Part shown: positions 7,640-16,082 of the stretch, in pieces
How the letters are laid out: the number at the start of each line of letters is the position of its first letter
Numbering within the stretch: position 1 is the stretch's first letter
Assembly: GCA_963834515.1 (NCBI GenBank)
Contig: CAWICB010000007.1
Location: forward strand, 124,001-188,000
Length of the DNA stretch: 64,000 nucleotides
From: RYN-230 sp963834515
GTDB lineage: Bacteria; Actinomycetota; Actinomycetes; Streptosporangiales; Streptosporangiaceae
Direction of reading: 5' to 3'
Notes under the pieces: model-generated
What the model was told of the DNA's origin: nothing
Database searches by the model: none
Seen by the model: only the letters and a program-made list of their open reading frames with translations
Position numbers and translations under genes: made by a program

Positions 7640-8347
7640 TCAGCGCCTGACCGCCGGGAGGACCTGGAGGCCCGGGCGGAGGTGGCCGAATACCGGCTCG
7701 TAGCTGGGCGCCTGCTCGGTCACCAGGGTGGCATAACAGGCCCGCCCGCCGGGCGCGTCGATCGCGTACTGCAGCACGGTCAGCGACCGGCTGCCCACGC
7801 TGGCCTGGTCGTAACTGAGCAGTGCGGTCCGGCCGTCCACCGTGGTCTGGCCGAGCTGGGTGTTGCCCGCGTCGGCGGCGGTGAACTCCTGCTCGCTGAG
7901 CGTGGTCAGCCCGGTGGCCGGGCTGGTGCCCGGCGGGAAGTGGGCCGGCGCGCAGAAGAGCGACGTGACGGCGCCGAAGCCGGACCCGTCAGCGGCCGGC
8001 GCGGCCACGTCGACCGACCCGGCCGCGCCCCGGCCCGGCACCAGCGCGGCTAGCTGCGCCGCGGAGGCCCGGCCCAGGCCCAGGTCATGCAGGGCGCGGT
8101 GGAAGGAAGCGCCGTGCACGGTCACCCAGCGGTCCGGTACGGCCAGCCGCAGGCCGTCGGCGGCCGTGCCGACCATCTTGTTCCCGGCCGGCGCGGACCG
8201 GGCCGCGGTCATCACCGGGCTGCTCACCGCGGCGTACATGGCCTGCTCGGCCTCGGTGGAGCTGGTGCTGCCCGACGAGCAGCCCGCGGCGGCCAGCGCG
8301 AGGACGGCGATCGCGGGCAGCAGCAACCCGCCCGGCACCCACCTCAT
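7640..8347 (-). CDS. Putative lipoprotein of unknown function
   Basis: 235 aa. A signal sequence with lipobox ALAAAGC places the lipidated Cys at residue 23, followed by a Ser/Thr linker. The mature region has a GTAADGLRLAVPDRWVTV segment and later strands (TVDGRTALLSYDQ, LTVLQYAI, CYATLVTE) resembling a small beta-rich LpqN/PsbP-like fold, but I cannot assign a family firmly. ATG 8347 has GGAGGAGC upstream. It is monocistronic, with panB about 100 bp upstream on the same strand. Confidence 0.75.
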   Translation of the reverse strand: MRWVPGGLLLPAIAVLALAAAGCSSGSTSSTEAEQAMYAAVSSPVMTAARSAPAGNKMVGTAADGLRLAVPDRWVTVHGASFHRALHDLGLGRASAAQLAALVPGRGAAGSVDVAAPAADGSGFGAVTSLFCAPAHFPPGTSPATGLTTLSEQEFTAADAGNTQLGQTTVDGRTALLSYDQASVGSRSLTVLQYAIDAPGGRACYATLVTEQAPSYEPVFGHLRPGLQVLPAVRR

Positions 8348-8445
8348 CCGTGCTCCTCCGCTACTGTCCGCAGTCGCCTCGCGGAAGCGATACTAGGTGC
8401 CCGGAATCTGGTTATGTGCCCTGATAGGTAATTGTGGCCGCCAGG

Positions 8446-9363
8446 TCAGCGGTAGGAGTGCTCGGCGTCCGGGAATGCGCCGCCGGTCACGTCCTCGGCG
8501 AACGCCCGGGCCGCCTGGCCCAGCACGCTGGCCACGTCCGCGTAGCGCTTGACGAACTTCGGGGTGCGCGGGCTGAGGCCGGCCATGTCCTGCCAGACCA
8601 GTACCTGCGCGTCACAGTCCGGCCCGGCGCCGATGCCGATGGTCGGGATGGACAGCGCCGCGGTGACCCGGGCGGCCAGCTCGGCGGGCACGCACTCGAG
8701 CACCACGGCGAACGCGCCCGCGGCCTCCATCGCCTTGGCGTCGTGCAGCAACCGCTCGCCGTCCTCGCCCCGGCCCTGCACCCGGTACCCGCCGAACGCG
8801 TTGACCGACTGCGGGGTGAGCCCCAGGTGGGCCATGACCGGGATGCCCGCCGCGACCAGTTCCTCGGCCTGGCGCAGCACCCGGTGGCCGCCCTCCAGCT
8901 TGACCGCCTGCGCCCCGGTTTCCTTGAGGAACCGGATGCCGGTGGCCAGGGCCGCCTCGGGCGACGACTGGTAGGAGCCGAACGGGAGGTCGGCCACGAT
9001 CAGGGCCCGGCTGGTGCCGCGGACCACGGCCGCGGTGAGCGGGATGAGGTCGTCCACCGTGACCGGGATCGTGGTGTCGTGCCCGAACACCACCATCCCG
9101 GCTGAGTCGCCGACCAGCAGGACCGGGATGCCCGCGTCATCGAACACCCGGGCCACGAGTGCGTCGTACGCGGTCAGCATGGGCCATTTCTCGCCGCGGG
9201 CCTTGGCCGCGGCCAGGTCGCTGACCGTGACCCGGCGTGATCTGCGGCCGCCATACAGCGGCTGTGGCTTGGCCTGCGGAAGGCTGCCTGACGCTACTGG
9301 GGCCGGCACATCGGTCCGCGCTCCGGTCGCGGCCGAGCCCAGGCCCCCGATAGGGGCGTTCAT
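8446..9363 (-). CDS. panB: 3-methyl-2-oxobutanoate hydroxymethyltransferase
   Basis: 305 aa. It makes ketopantoate from alpha-ketoisovalerate and 5,10-methylene-THF, the first pantothenate step, in the cytoplasm. Family signatures are LTAYDALVARVFDDAGIPVLLVGDSAGMV, with the Mg-binding Asp, ALIVADLPFGSY, VKLEGG, PVMAHLGLTPQS and the catalytic Glu region FAVVLECVP. The C-terminal IGIGAGPDCDAQVLVWQDM is also diagnostic. ATG 9363 has GGAGGA 8 nt upstream, so the 34 extra residues of the longer frame are not used. A proline/alanine-rich N-terminal extension of about 35 aa precedes the barrel. Confidence 0.95.
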   Translation of the reverse strand: MNAPIGGLGSAATGARTDVPAPVASGSLPQAKPQPLYGGRRSRRVTVSDLAAAKARGEKWPMLTAYDALVARVFDDAGIPVLLVGDSAGMVVFGHDTTIPVTVDDLIPLTAAVVRGTSRALIVADLPFGSYQSSPEAALATGIRFLKETGAQAVKLEGGHRVLRQAEELVAAGIPVMAHLGLTPQSVNAFGGYRVQGRGEDGERLLHDAKAMEAAGAFAVVLECVPAELAARVTAALSIPTIGIGAGPDCDAQVLVWQDMAGLSPRTPKFVKRYADVASVLGQAARAFAEDVTGGAFPDAEHSYR

Positions 9364-9446
9364 GCTCGGATCCTCCATGTCTCGTGGCGCCACCGCGGCG
9401 TCCCCGGACGATTCGATGATCGCATGGGCCGGGCCATGCGGGTAAC

Positions 9447-9531
9447 CCCCCGAAGGTCCGGCCACCAGCCCCCCGAAAGTCCAGCTGCCGGCCCGCCGAA
9501 AGTCCAGCCGCTAACCCCCGAAAGTCCGGCC
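9447..9531. repeat. Four tandem imperfect repeats, period about 23 bp
   Basis: CCCCCGAAAGTCCGGC-like units occur with CGAA at 9451, 9474, 9497 and 9519, i.e. spacings of 23, 23 and 22 bp. Two helical turns per unit would put the same face of DNA toward a protein. The array lies between panB (minus) and the MFS exporter (plus). Confidence 0.6.
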
Positions 9532-9549
9532 GCAGCCGGGAATGTTTTC

Positions 9550-9572
9550 CGATACGGGGGAGTTCCGTATCG
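9550..9572. promoter_or_regulatory. Palindromic operator upstream of MFS exporter
   Basis: CGATACGG (9550-9557) and CCGTATCG (9565-9572) are perfect 8-bp arms with a 7-nt spacer, about 105 bp before the exporter start. The adjacent TetR gene downstream of the exporter is the obvious candidate ligand. Confidence 0.6.
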
Positions 9573-9676
9573 ATAGCTTCCCGGCGCGGCAGCTGCCCGC
9601 CGGACCGGTACCTGGATGAACGCGGCTGGTCGCAGTGGCCTTCCCGGTACGGCAACCACAGACCAGAAGGACGTCA

Positions 9677-11338
9677 ATGGATCTTCGCCACGCCGATCCC
9701 CAGTCCGCTGTCGCTGACCGCATCTACCGCCGCCGGTGGGCCATTCTCGGCGTGCTGATCATCAGCCTGATCGCCATCGTGCTGGACAACACGGTGCTGA
9801 ACGTCGCGCTGAAGACCATCGCCGAGCCCAACGCGGGGCTGGGCGCGAGCCAGAGCCAGCTGGAGTGGGGGATCAACTCGTACACGCTGGTGTTCGCCGG
9901 CCTGCTGTTCACCTTCGGGGTGATCGGCGACCGGATCGGGCGCAAGCGGATGCTGATGATCGGGATGGCGGCGTTCGGCATCTTCTCGCTGCTGACCGCC
10001 TACTCCAAGAACCCGGATCAGCTGATCTTCGCCCGGGCCGCCATGGGCCTGGGCGCCGCTGCGGTCATGCCGCAGACCCTGTCCATCATCTCTAACGTGT
10101 TCGACCCGCGGGAGCGGGCCCGGGCCATCGGCATCTGGGCCACCGCCGTGGGTATCGGGGTCGCCATCGGCCCGATCGTGGGCGGGCTGCTGCTCGCGCA
10201 CTTCTGGTGGGGTTCCGTCTTCCTGATCAACGTCCCGCTCACCGCGGTCGGCGTGGTCGCGATCCTGCTGCTGGTGCCGGAGTCGCGGAACCCGAACCCG
10301 GGCCGCATCGACTACCTGGGCGTGCTGCTGTCCATCGTGGGCCTGGTGCTGGTCGTGTACGGCATCATCCAGGGCGGCGAGAAGGGCACCTGGATCCACT
10401 GGGACGTGCTTGGCGCGACCGTGGCCGGGCTGGCCGTGCTGGCCGCGTTCGCCTGGTGGGAGACCCGGCTCAGCCACCCGTCGCTGGACGTCAAGCTGTT
10501 CCGTGACCCGCGGCTGTCGTCCGCGGTCGGGGCGCTCGGGCTGGTGTTCTTCGGCATGATGGGCGCGCTGTTCTTCCTCAGCTTCTACCTGCAGAGCGTG
10601 CGCGGCTACACCCCGCTGGACGCGGGCCTGCTCACGCTGCCGTTCGCCGCCGGGCAGATGCTGATGGCACCGCGCAGCGCCAAGCTGGTCCGCCGGTTCG
10701 GCACCAAAGCGGTGGCCGCCAGCGGGCTGCTCACCGTTACCGTCGCGCTGGCCGGTTATCAGCTGCTCGGGGTAAGCACCCCGATCTGGGTGCTGGGCGT
10801 GATCTTCTTCGTGCAGGGCGCGGGCATGGGCAGCGTGATGCCGCCCGCCACCGAGGCGGTCATGTCCGTGGTGCCCAGGGAGCGGGCCGGCTCCGGGTCG
10901 GCGCTGACCAACACCGCCCGCCAGGTGTTCGGCGCGCTGGGCGTGGCCGTGCTGGGCTCCATCCTGGCCCAGGTCTACCGGGACCAGCTGAACCCGCACC
11001 TGACCGCACTGCCCGTGGCCGCCCGCGACGCGGCGACCGGCTCCATCACCGCGACGCAGACCGTGGCGTCCCGGCTGGGCGGTGCCGGGCTGCGGCTGGA
11101 CAGCCTGGCCAACGCCGCGTTCGTGCACGCCATGCACGTCACGACGGTCATCTCCGCGGTGATCACGCTGGCGGGTGCGCTCGTGGTGCTGATCTGGATG
11201 CCGGGCCGCGCCGCCGCCCCGGCGCCAGCCGAGAACGTGGTGCTGGCCGAGGACGTGGTGCATGCGGACGTGGTGCATGAGGACACCGTGATCGCGGACA
11301 TCCCCGCCGCCCTCCGCGCCGAAGTCACGGAAGGCTGA
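9677..11338 (+). CDS. MFS drug-type exporter, DHA2 (EmrB/QacA) family, 14 TM
   Basis: 553 aa inner-membrane H+ antiporter. About 14 hydrophobic segments are visible. Motif D1 (IAIVLDNTVLNVAL) is in the first, motif A (GVIGDRIGRKRMLMIG) is in loop 2-3, and the antiporter-type motif C region (AVGIGVAIGPIVGGLL) is in TM5. ATG 9677 has AAGGA 8 nt upstream; the earlier in-frame start at 9635 lies before that. The C-terminus carries an acidic tail with repeated DVVHADVVHED units. The TetR gene starts 4 bp after its stop, so the pair forms one operon with local repression likely. Substrate unknown. Confidence 0.9.
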   Translation: MDLRHADPQSAVADRIYRRRWAILGVLIISLIAIVLDNTVLNVALKTIAEPNAGLGASQSQLEWGINSYTLVFAGLLFTFGVIGDRIGRKRMLMIGMAAFGIFSLLTAYSKNPDQLIFARAAMGLGAAAVMPQTLSIISNVFDPRERARAIGIWATAVGIGVAIGPIVGGLLLAHFWWGSVFLINVPLTAVGVVAILLLVPESRNPNPGRIDYLGVLLSIVGLVLVVYGIIQGGEKGTWIHWDVLGATVAGLAVLAAFAWWETRLSHPSLDVKLFRDPRLSSAVGALGLVFFGMMGALFFLSFYLQSVRGYTPLDAGLLTLPFAAGQMLMAPRSAKLVRRFGTKAVAASGLLTVTVALAGYQLLGVSTPIWVLGVIFFVQGAGMGSVMPPATEAVMSVVPRERAGSGSALTNTARQVFGALGVAVLGSILAQVYRDQLNPHLTALPVAARDAATGSITATQTVASRLGGAGLRLDSLANAAFVHAMHVTTVISAVITLAGALVVLIWMPGRAAAPAPAENVVLAEDVVHADVVHEDTVIADIPAALRAEVTEG

Positions 11339-11342
11339 GACC

Positions 11343-11975
11343 ATGCTGGCCGCAGACGTCAGCCCCGTGGCTGACCAGCGACCCGGGACGGCGGCCGAGC
11401 CCCGCCGCCCCGGGCGGCCGCGCAGCGAGCGGGCCGACCGCGCGATCATCGATGCGGCGCTCAGCCTGTTCGCCGAGCACGGCGTGGAGGGGCTGTGCAT
11501 CGAGGAGGTGGCGGCCCGCGCCGGGGTCGGCAAGGCCACCATCTACCGCCGCTGGCCGGGCAAGGAGGACCTGCTGCTCGATGCCGTGGCCGCGCTCAAG
11601 ACGCCGCTCCCGGAACTGCGCGGCGAGTCGGTCGGTGACGACCTGGTGGCGCTGCTGGACGTCATGGCGGCCGATTACGCCGACCCGCGCCGGGCCCGCT
11701 TGTTCGCCCTGCTGCTCGGCGAGGGAGCCAAGTTCCCGCGGCTGATGTCGCGCTACACGGAGACCGTGGTCGAGCCGCGCCGCGAGGTCATGCGGACCGT
11801 GCTGCGGCGCGGCGTGGCCACCGGGGAACTGCGCCCGGACACCGACATCGAAGTCGTGCTGTTCATGCTGTCCGGCGCTGTGCTGGCCCGCGGCAAGCAC
11901 CAGCCGGAGGGCATCGAAGCCGGCTTCACGGCCCGCGTGGTGGACGAATTGCGGCAAGGACTCAGCGCCCGCTGA
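11343..11975 (+). CDS. TetR/AcrR family regulator of the adjacent exporter
   Basis: 210 aa. After an Arg/Pro-rich N-terminal tail, the TetR HTH spans about residues 30-75 (AIIDAALSLFAEHGVEGL, IEEVAARAGVGKATIYRRW). The remainder fits the TetR_C 16-like dimerisation domain (LVALLDVMAADYADPRRARLF). It begins 4 bp after the exporter stop with GAAGG before the start, so the genes are cotranscribed. The palindrome at 9550-9572 is its probable operator. Confidence 0.88.
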   Translation: MLAADVSPVADQRPGTAAEPRRPGRPRSERADRAIIDAALSLFAEHGVEGLCIEEVAARAGVGKATIYRRWPGKEDLLLDAVAALKTPLPELRGESVGDDLVALLDVMAADYADPRRARLFALLLGEGAKFPRLMSRYTETVVEPRREVMRTVLRRGVATGELRPDTDIEVVLFMLSGAVLARGKHQPEGIEAGFTARVVDELRQGLSAR

Positions 11976-11985
11976 GGAATTGAGG

Positions 11986-12042
11986 AGCCGGCGTTCGGCG
12001 CGAAGCGGCGATCGGGGGGTCCAGGGGGGTCGTCCCCCGGAG
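11986..12042 (+). repeat. Dispersed GC-rich repeat element, copy A
   Basis: An element of about 56 bp: GCCGGC, then a TTCGGCGCGAAGCGG head that can fold back, then GCGATCGGGGGGT and a hairpin-prone G-tract/C-tract tail ending CCCCCGG. It matches copy B (14906-14964, opposite strand) at about nine of ten positions by eye. Here it sits between the TetR and PhzF genes. Confidence 0.7.
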
Positions 12043-12062
12043 TAAAGGGCAGACTGGGGAAT

Positions 12063-12893
12063 GTGCGGCGTGCCTTCCGTCTGGTCGACGTGTTCAGCAC
12101 CGCCCCCCACCGCGGCAACCCGCTCGCCGTGGTGCTCGACGCGGACGGGCTGAGCAGCGACGGCATGCAGCAGTTCGCCAGCTGGATGAACCTGTCCGAG
12201 ACCACGTACGTGCTCCCCCCGTCCAGTGCGCAGGCGGACTACCGGGTCCGGATCTTCACCCCGTCCAGTGAGCTGCCGTTCGCCGGGCATCCCACGCTCG
12301 GCACCTGCCACGCCTGGCTGGACGCCGGCGGTCAGCCGGCCCGCCCGGACAGGTACGTCCAGGAATGCGGAGCCGGCCTGGTCCAGGTCCGCCGGACCGA
12401 GGCCGGCCTGGCCTTCGCCGCGCCGCCGCTGGTCCGGTCCGGGCCGGTTGACGAGCCACTCGCCGGGCACATCGCCGGGCTGCTCGGCATCGGCCGGTCC
12501 GACATCGTGGATCTGGCCTGGGCGGACAACGGCCCGGGCTGGGTCGCGGTGCTGCTGCCCAGCGCTGACGCGGTGCTGGCGCTGCGCCCGGGCCTGGTCA
12601 ACCTGGACATCGGGGTGGCCGGGCCGTACCCGCCCGGCGCGCCCGCCGCATTCGAGGTGCGGGCGTTCTTCCCCAACGCTGGCCGCACCGTCGAGGATCC
12701 GGTGACCGGCAGCCTGAACGCCTCGCTGGCCGGCTGGCTGCTCGGCACGGGCCGGGTCACCGCCCCCTACGTGGCCAGCCAGGGAACGGCGCTAGGCCGG
12801 GCCGGCCGGGTGCACGTGAGCCAGGATGGGGACGGCCAGATCTGGGTCGGCGGCGCGTCGCGCACCTGCGTGGCAGGCTACGTGGACGGGTAG
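12063..12893 (+). CDS. PhzF family epimerase/isomerase-like protein
   Basis: 276 aa with two DapF-like halves. N-terminal landmarks are RLVDVFSTAPHRGNPLAVVLDADGL, the catalytic-Glu segment NLSETTYVLPP, and FTPSSELPFAGHPTLGTCHAWL, which carries the GHPTLG signature. The C-terminal half has FFPNAGRTVEDPVTGSLNASLAGWL, another hallmark. Members isomerise or epimerise various metabolites; the substrate here is unknown. The frame requires GTG 12063 because the ATG two bases earlier is out of frame. CAGACT lies 7 nt upstream, so it may be leaderless. Confidence 0.88.
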   Translation: MRRAFRLVDVFSTAPHRGNPLAVVLDADGLSSDGMQQFASWMNLSETTYVLPPSSAQADYRVRIFTPSSELPFAGHPTLGTCHAWLDAGGQPARPDRYVQECGAGLVQVRRTEAGLAFAAPPLVRSGPVDEPLAGHIAGLLGIGRSDIVDLAWADNGPGWVAVLLPSADAVLALRPGLVNLDIGVAGPYPPGAPAAFEVRAFFPNAGRTVEDPVTGSLNASLAGWLLGTGRVTAPYVASQGTALGRAGRVHVSQDGDGQIWVGGASRTCVAGYVDG

Positions 12894-12966
12894 GCGTAGG
12901 ACGGCCTGGTCCCGGGAATCCAACTCGGTGCGTGCCGGAATTCTCGGCTGGAGGGGCGGTCTGGGC

Positions 12967-14004
12967 ATGGACCTAGCGCAGGAGTGGGCCGGGCTGCTCC
13001 GCACCGAGGGGGCCGGCTACGCGGGAGTGGCGCTGGCCAACATCAAGCACGAGTTCCCGGCGGCGATGCAGCATCTGATGACGGCGCCCGGCGACTTCCC
13101 GTACCGGCCCCGGGCCCGCACGCCGGTGTTCTACGGCAGCCACGACTGGCAGTCCTCGGTGCAGATGCACTGGGCCCTGCTGCGGCTGCTACGCCGGGTT
13201 CCGGACGAGGCCCGCGGCGAGGAGATCCGGGCCGCGCTCAGCGCCCAGTTCACACCGGTAGCGCTGGCCCACGAGGCCGACTTCATTGCCGGGGCGGACG
13301 CGCCGACCGAGCGCCCGCAGGGCTGGGGCTGGGCGCTGGCCCTGGTGCACGAGGCGGCCACCTGGAATCACCCGGACGGGCTGAAGTGGGCGGCCGCGAT
13401 GGCCCCGCTGGCCGAGGCGCTGGTCAGCTGCTTCCTGCACTGGCTGCCCGGCCAGGTCTACCCGGTGCGCCACGGAACCCGCCGGGGGAGCGCGTTCGGC
13501 CTGTCGCTGGCCTGGCCGTTCGCGCAGCTGCGGGCCGCCGCCGGGGACCCGGCGCTGCGTGACGCGATCGCGACCCGGGCCAGGGGCTGGTTCAGCGCGG
13601 ACATCATGTACCCGGCCGACTGGGAGCCGTCGGCCGACGACTGCCAGTCGCCCGCGCTCACCGAGGCCGAGCTGATGTCCCGCATCCTGCGCCGGGACGA
13701 GTTCGCGGACTGGCTGACCATGTTCCTGCCCGGCATTGAGTGGGGCCGGCCCGCCGCGCTGTTCACCCCGGCTGCCACCGGGGACGGCGCCGACGGGCTG
13801 GCCGCGCAGCTGCACGGCCTCAACGCCAGCCGGGCCTGGTGCTGGCGGCGGATCGCCGACGCGCTGCCGCCCGGCGACCCGCGGGCCGAGCCGGCCCTGG
13901 GCGCGGCCCGGCAGCACGCCAAGGCGGTCCTGCCGTACGTCGTGGGCGGTGACTACCAGCTAGAACACTGGCTCGCCGGCTACGCGGTCCTGATGCTGAG
14001 CTAG
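12967..14004 (+). CDS. DUF2891 family protein
   Basis: 345 aa, soluble, mostly helical. Conserved-looking segments include NIKHEFPAAMQHLMTAPGDF, FYGSHDWQSSVQMHWALLRLL and WGWALALVHEAATW, with His and Trp residues spaced as in an alpha/alpha toroid, which fits DUF2891. The function of the family is not established. ATG 12967 has GGAGG about 12 nt upstream. Its TAG stop shares the tetranucleotide CTAG (14001-14004) with the stop of the convergent nadE. Confidence 0.8.
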   Translation: MDLAQEWAGLLRTEGAGYAGVALANIKHEFPAAMQHLMTAPGDFPYRPRARTPVFYGSHDWQSSVQMHWALLRLLRRVPDEARGEEIRAALSAQFTPVALAHEADFIAGADAPTERPQGWGWALALVHEAATWNHPDGLKWAAAMAPLAEALVSCFLHWLPGQVYPVRHGTRRGSAFGLSLAWPFAQLRAAAGDPALRDAIATRARGWFSADIMYPADWEPSADDCQSPALTEAELMSRILRRDEFADWLTMFLPGIEWGRPAALFTPAATGDGADGLAAQLHGLNASRAWCWRRIADALPPGDPRAEPALGAARQHAKAVLPYVVGGDYQLEHWLAGYAVLMLS

Positions 14005-15872
14005 CTGGGCGGGCTGGCGGGGCGGGGCTCGCGCCAGGCGTTGGTGATCGGGAGCCGCCGGTCCCGGCCGAAGTTGCGCGCCGTGATCTTCGGGCCAGGC
14101 GGGTACTGCCGCCGCTTGTACTCGGCCCGGTCCACCAGCCGGATCACCCGGTCCACCAGCGCTGGGTCGTGCCCGGCCGCGACGAGCTGCGCCGCGCCCA
14201 TGTCCTTCTCCACGTAGTCGTCGAGCAAGGAATCCAGCACCGCGTAGTCGGGTAGCGAGTCGGTGTCCAGCTGGCCGGGTGCGAGTTCCGCGCTGGGCGG
14301 CTTGGTGATGGAGTTCTCCGGGATCGGCGGGATCTCAGCACGCGCCGCGGCCTGGCCGTTGCGCCACCGGGCCAGCTCCCAGACGAGCGTTTTGAGCACG
14401 TCCTTGATCGGGCCGAAGCCGCCCGCCGAGTCGCCGTACAGGGTCGAGTACCCGGTGGCGATCTCACTCTTGTTCCCGGTGGTCAGGACGAGATGGCCCG
14501 CGGCGTTGCTCAGCCCCATCAGGATCACGCCCCGGATCCGGGACTGCAGGTTCTCGGCGGCCAGCCCGGTCAGCTCGAGCTCCGCCTCGAACGCGTCCAC
14601 CATGCCCGCGATGGGCACCGCGGCGGCCTGCAGCCCCTGCCGCTTGGCCAGGTCCTCCGCGTCGCCGACCGAGTGCTCGGAGGAGTACCGGCTCGGCATC
14701 AGCACCACGTGCACCCGCTCCGGGCCGAGCGCGTCAGCGGCGATCGTGGCCACCAGCGCGGAATCGATCCCGCCGGACAGGCCCAGGATGACGGAGCCGA
14801 ACCCGTTCTTCCGCACGTAGTCACGGACCCCGGTGACCAGCGCCGCGTACACCTCAGCCAGCGGGTCCAGCCGGGGTGTAATGGCCGACCCGGTCGGCTG
14901 TGCTGGCCCGGGGGGGCGACCCCCCCGAACCCCCCGATCGCCGCTCCGCGCCGAGGCCGGCGAGCCGCGGGCCGGCGGGGGCGGCTGGGGCGGGAGCAAT
15001 TCCCGGGTGATCGTCATGACCGTGCCGTCGCTGGCATCCGCGGGGCTGTTCGCGGGCAGTGGCCCTGCTCCCGCAGCCGGCAGCTCGAGGTCGGCGACCA
15101 GCAGGGTCTCCTCGAACTGCGGTCCGCGGGCGAGCAGCTCGCCGGCCGCGTCCACGATGATCGAGTCGCCGTCGAAGACCAGCTCGTCCTGGCCGCCCAT
15201 CATGTTCACGTAGGCCAGCGCGGCCCCCGCTTCGCGGGCCCGCCGGGCCACCAGCTGGTACCGGGCCTCGCTCTTGCCCCGCTCGTACGGGGAGGCGTTC
15301 GGCACGACCAGCAGCCCGGCGCCCGCCTGCCGGGTGACCGCGACCGGGCCGCCGTCCTGCCACAGGTCCTCGCAGATGGCGATGGCCACGTCCACCGCTT
15401 CGCCGCCGGCGGCGGGCACCCGGACCACCGGCAGGCAGTTGCCGGGCACGAAATACCGGTACTCGTCGAACACCCCGTAGTTCGGCAGGTGATGCTTGGC
15501 CGTGGTCACCACGACCCGGCCGCCGTGCAGCAGCGCGGCCGCGTCCAGCGGCGCGCCGGCCGGCACACCGACCCGGGCGGCCACCCCCGCCTGGCGGCCC
15601 AGGTACCCGGTGACCACGGCGATACCGCCGAGCCCGGCGGCGCCCAGTTGCCGTGCCGTGTCCTCCAGCGCCGCGATGGACGCGGTCACGAACGAGGTCC
15701 GCAGCGCGAGGTCTTCCACCGGGTAGCCGGTCAGCATCATCTCCGGGAACACCACCAGGTCGGCGCCCGCGTCCGCGGCGCGGCGGGTCCAGTCCAGCAC
15801 CGCGGCCGCGTTCCCGGTCAGGTCACCGACGGTCGAGTTCGCCTGGGCGAGGGCGATACGCAGCCTGGTCAC
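14001..15872 (-). CDS. nadE: Glutamine-dependent NAD+ synthetase with in-frame repeat insertion
   Basis: 623 aa. It amidates deamido-NAD with ammonia from glutamine. The nitrilase-fold glutaminase domain has E44 (FPEMMLTGYP), K126 (KHHLPNYGVF) and C167 (AICEDLW). The synthetase domain has the PP-loop LSGGIDSAL (about 365-373) and the TTGNKSE motif. The linker, about residues 297-327, is an unusual Pro/Arg/Gly stretch encoded by repeat copy B in frame; it explains why the protein is longer than the usual 560-590 aa. GTG 15872 has TACAGT 6 nt upstream and no Shine-Dalgarno, so a leaderless mRNA is likely. It is divergent from glnA2. Confidence 0.93.
   Translation of the reverse strand: MTRLRIALAQANSTVGDLTGNAAAVLDWTRRAADAGADLVVFPEMMLTGYPVEDLALRTSFVTASIAALEDTARQLGAAGLGGIAVVTGYLGRQAGVAARVGVPAGAPLDAAALLHGGRVVVTTAKHHLPNYGVFDEYRYFVPGNCLPVVRVPAAGGEAVDVAIAICEDLWQDGGPVAVTRQAGAGLLVVPNASPYERGKSEARYQLVARRAREAGAALAYVNMMGGQDELVFDGDSIIVDAAGELLARGPQFEETLLVADLELPAAGAGPLPANSPADASDGTVMTITRELLPPQPPPPARGSPASARSGDRGVRGGRPPGPAQPTGSAITPRLDPLAEVYAALVTGVRDYVRKNGFGSVILGLSGGIDSALVATIAADALGPERVHVVLMPSRYSSEHSVGDAEDLAKRQGLQAAAVPIAGMVDAFEAELELTGLAAENLQSRIRGVILMGLSNAAGHLVLTTGNKSEIATGYSTLYGDSAGGFGPIKDVLKTLVWELARWRNGQAAARAEIPPIPENSITKPPSAELAPGQLDTDSLPDYAVLDSLLDDYVEKDMGAAQLVAAGHDPALVDRVIRLVDRAEYKRRQYPPGPKITARNFGRDRRLPITNAWREPRPASPPS
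14906..14964 (-). repeat. Dispersed GC-rich repeat element, copy B, inside nadE
   Basis: Reverse complement of copy A (11986-12042): head GGCGCGGAGCGGCGATCG followed by G-tract and C-tract. It inserts about 20-25 codons between the two domains of NadE without breaking the frame. A fragment of only 12-14 bp with the same head (GGCGCGGAGCGG) occurs at about 54039-54053 in the kinase gene. Confidence 0.7.
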
Positions 15873-15961
15873 CAGTTCACTGTATGCCGCCCCGGTGGCC
15901 CGGCCCGGGGCGGCGGACGGTAGGCCGGCCCCGGTCCCGCGAGTAGACTCACGGTGGCTTT

Positions 15962-15977
15962 GTAACGCCCTGGTAAC
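15962..15977 (+). promoter_or_regulatory. Possible GlnR-type box upstream of glnA2
   Basis: GTAAC-N6-GTAAC, a direct repeat with 11-bp pitch. The known GlnR half-box is gTnAC-N6-GaAAC, so the first half matches fully and the second at four of five positions. It is about 105 bp before glnA2 and about 90 bp from nadE, so either gene could be affected. PhoP-type boxes share the 11-bp pitch, which keeps confidence low. Confidence 0.4.
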
Positions 15978-16082
15978 ACGATCGCGAGAGACTGTCCGCC
16001 AGGGCGGGCTCGGTCAGCCGATATGCTGTGCTGCCCGCATCCACGCAGGTGTAAGCCCGCTGACCAGCAAGGACAGGCTGTC

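Noticed and set aside
9674..11542. 622-codon minus-strand frame across the MFS exporter
   Set aside because: Rich in His/Gln/Asp/Arg repeats, typical of antisense translation of a hydrophobic gene; the plus strand is a clear 14-TM exporter.
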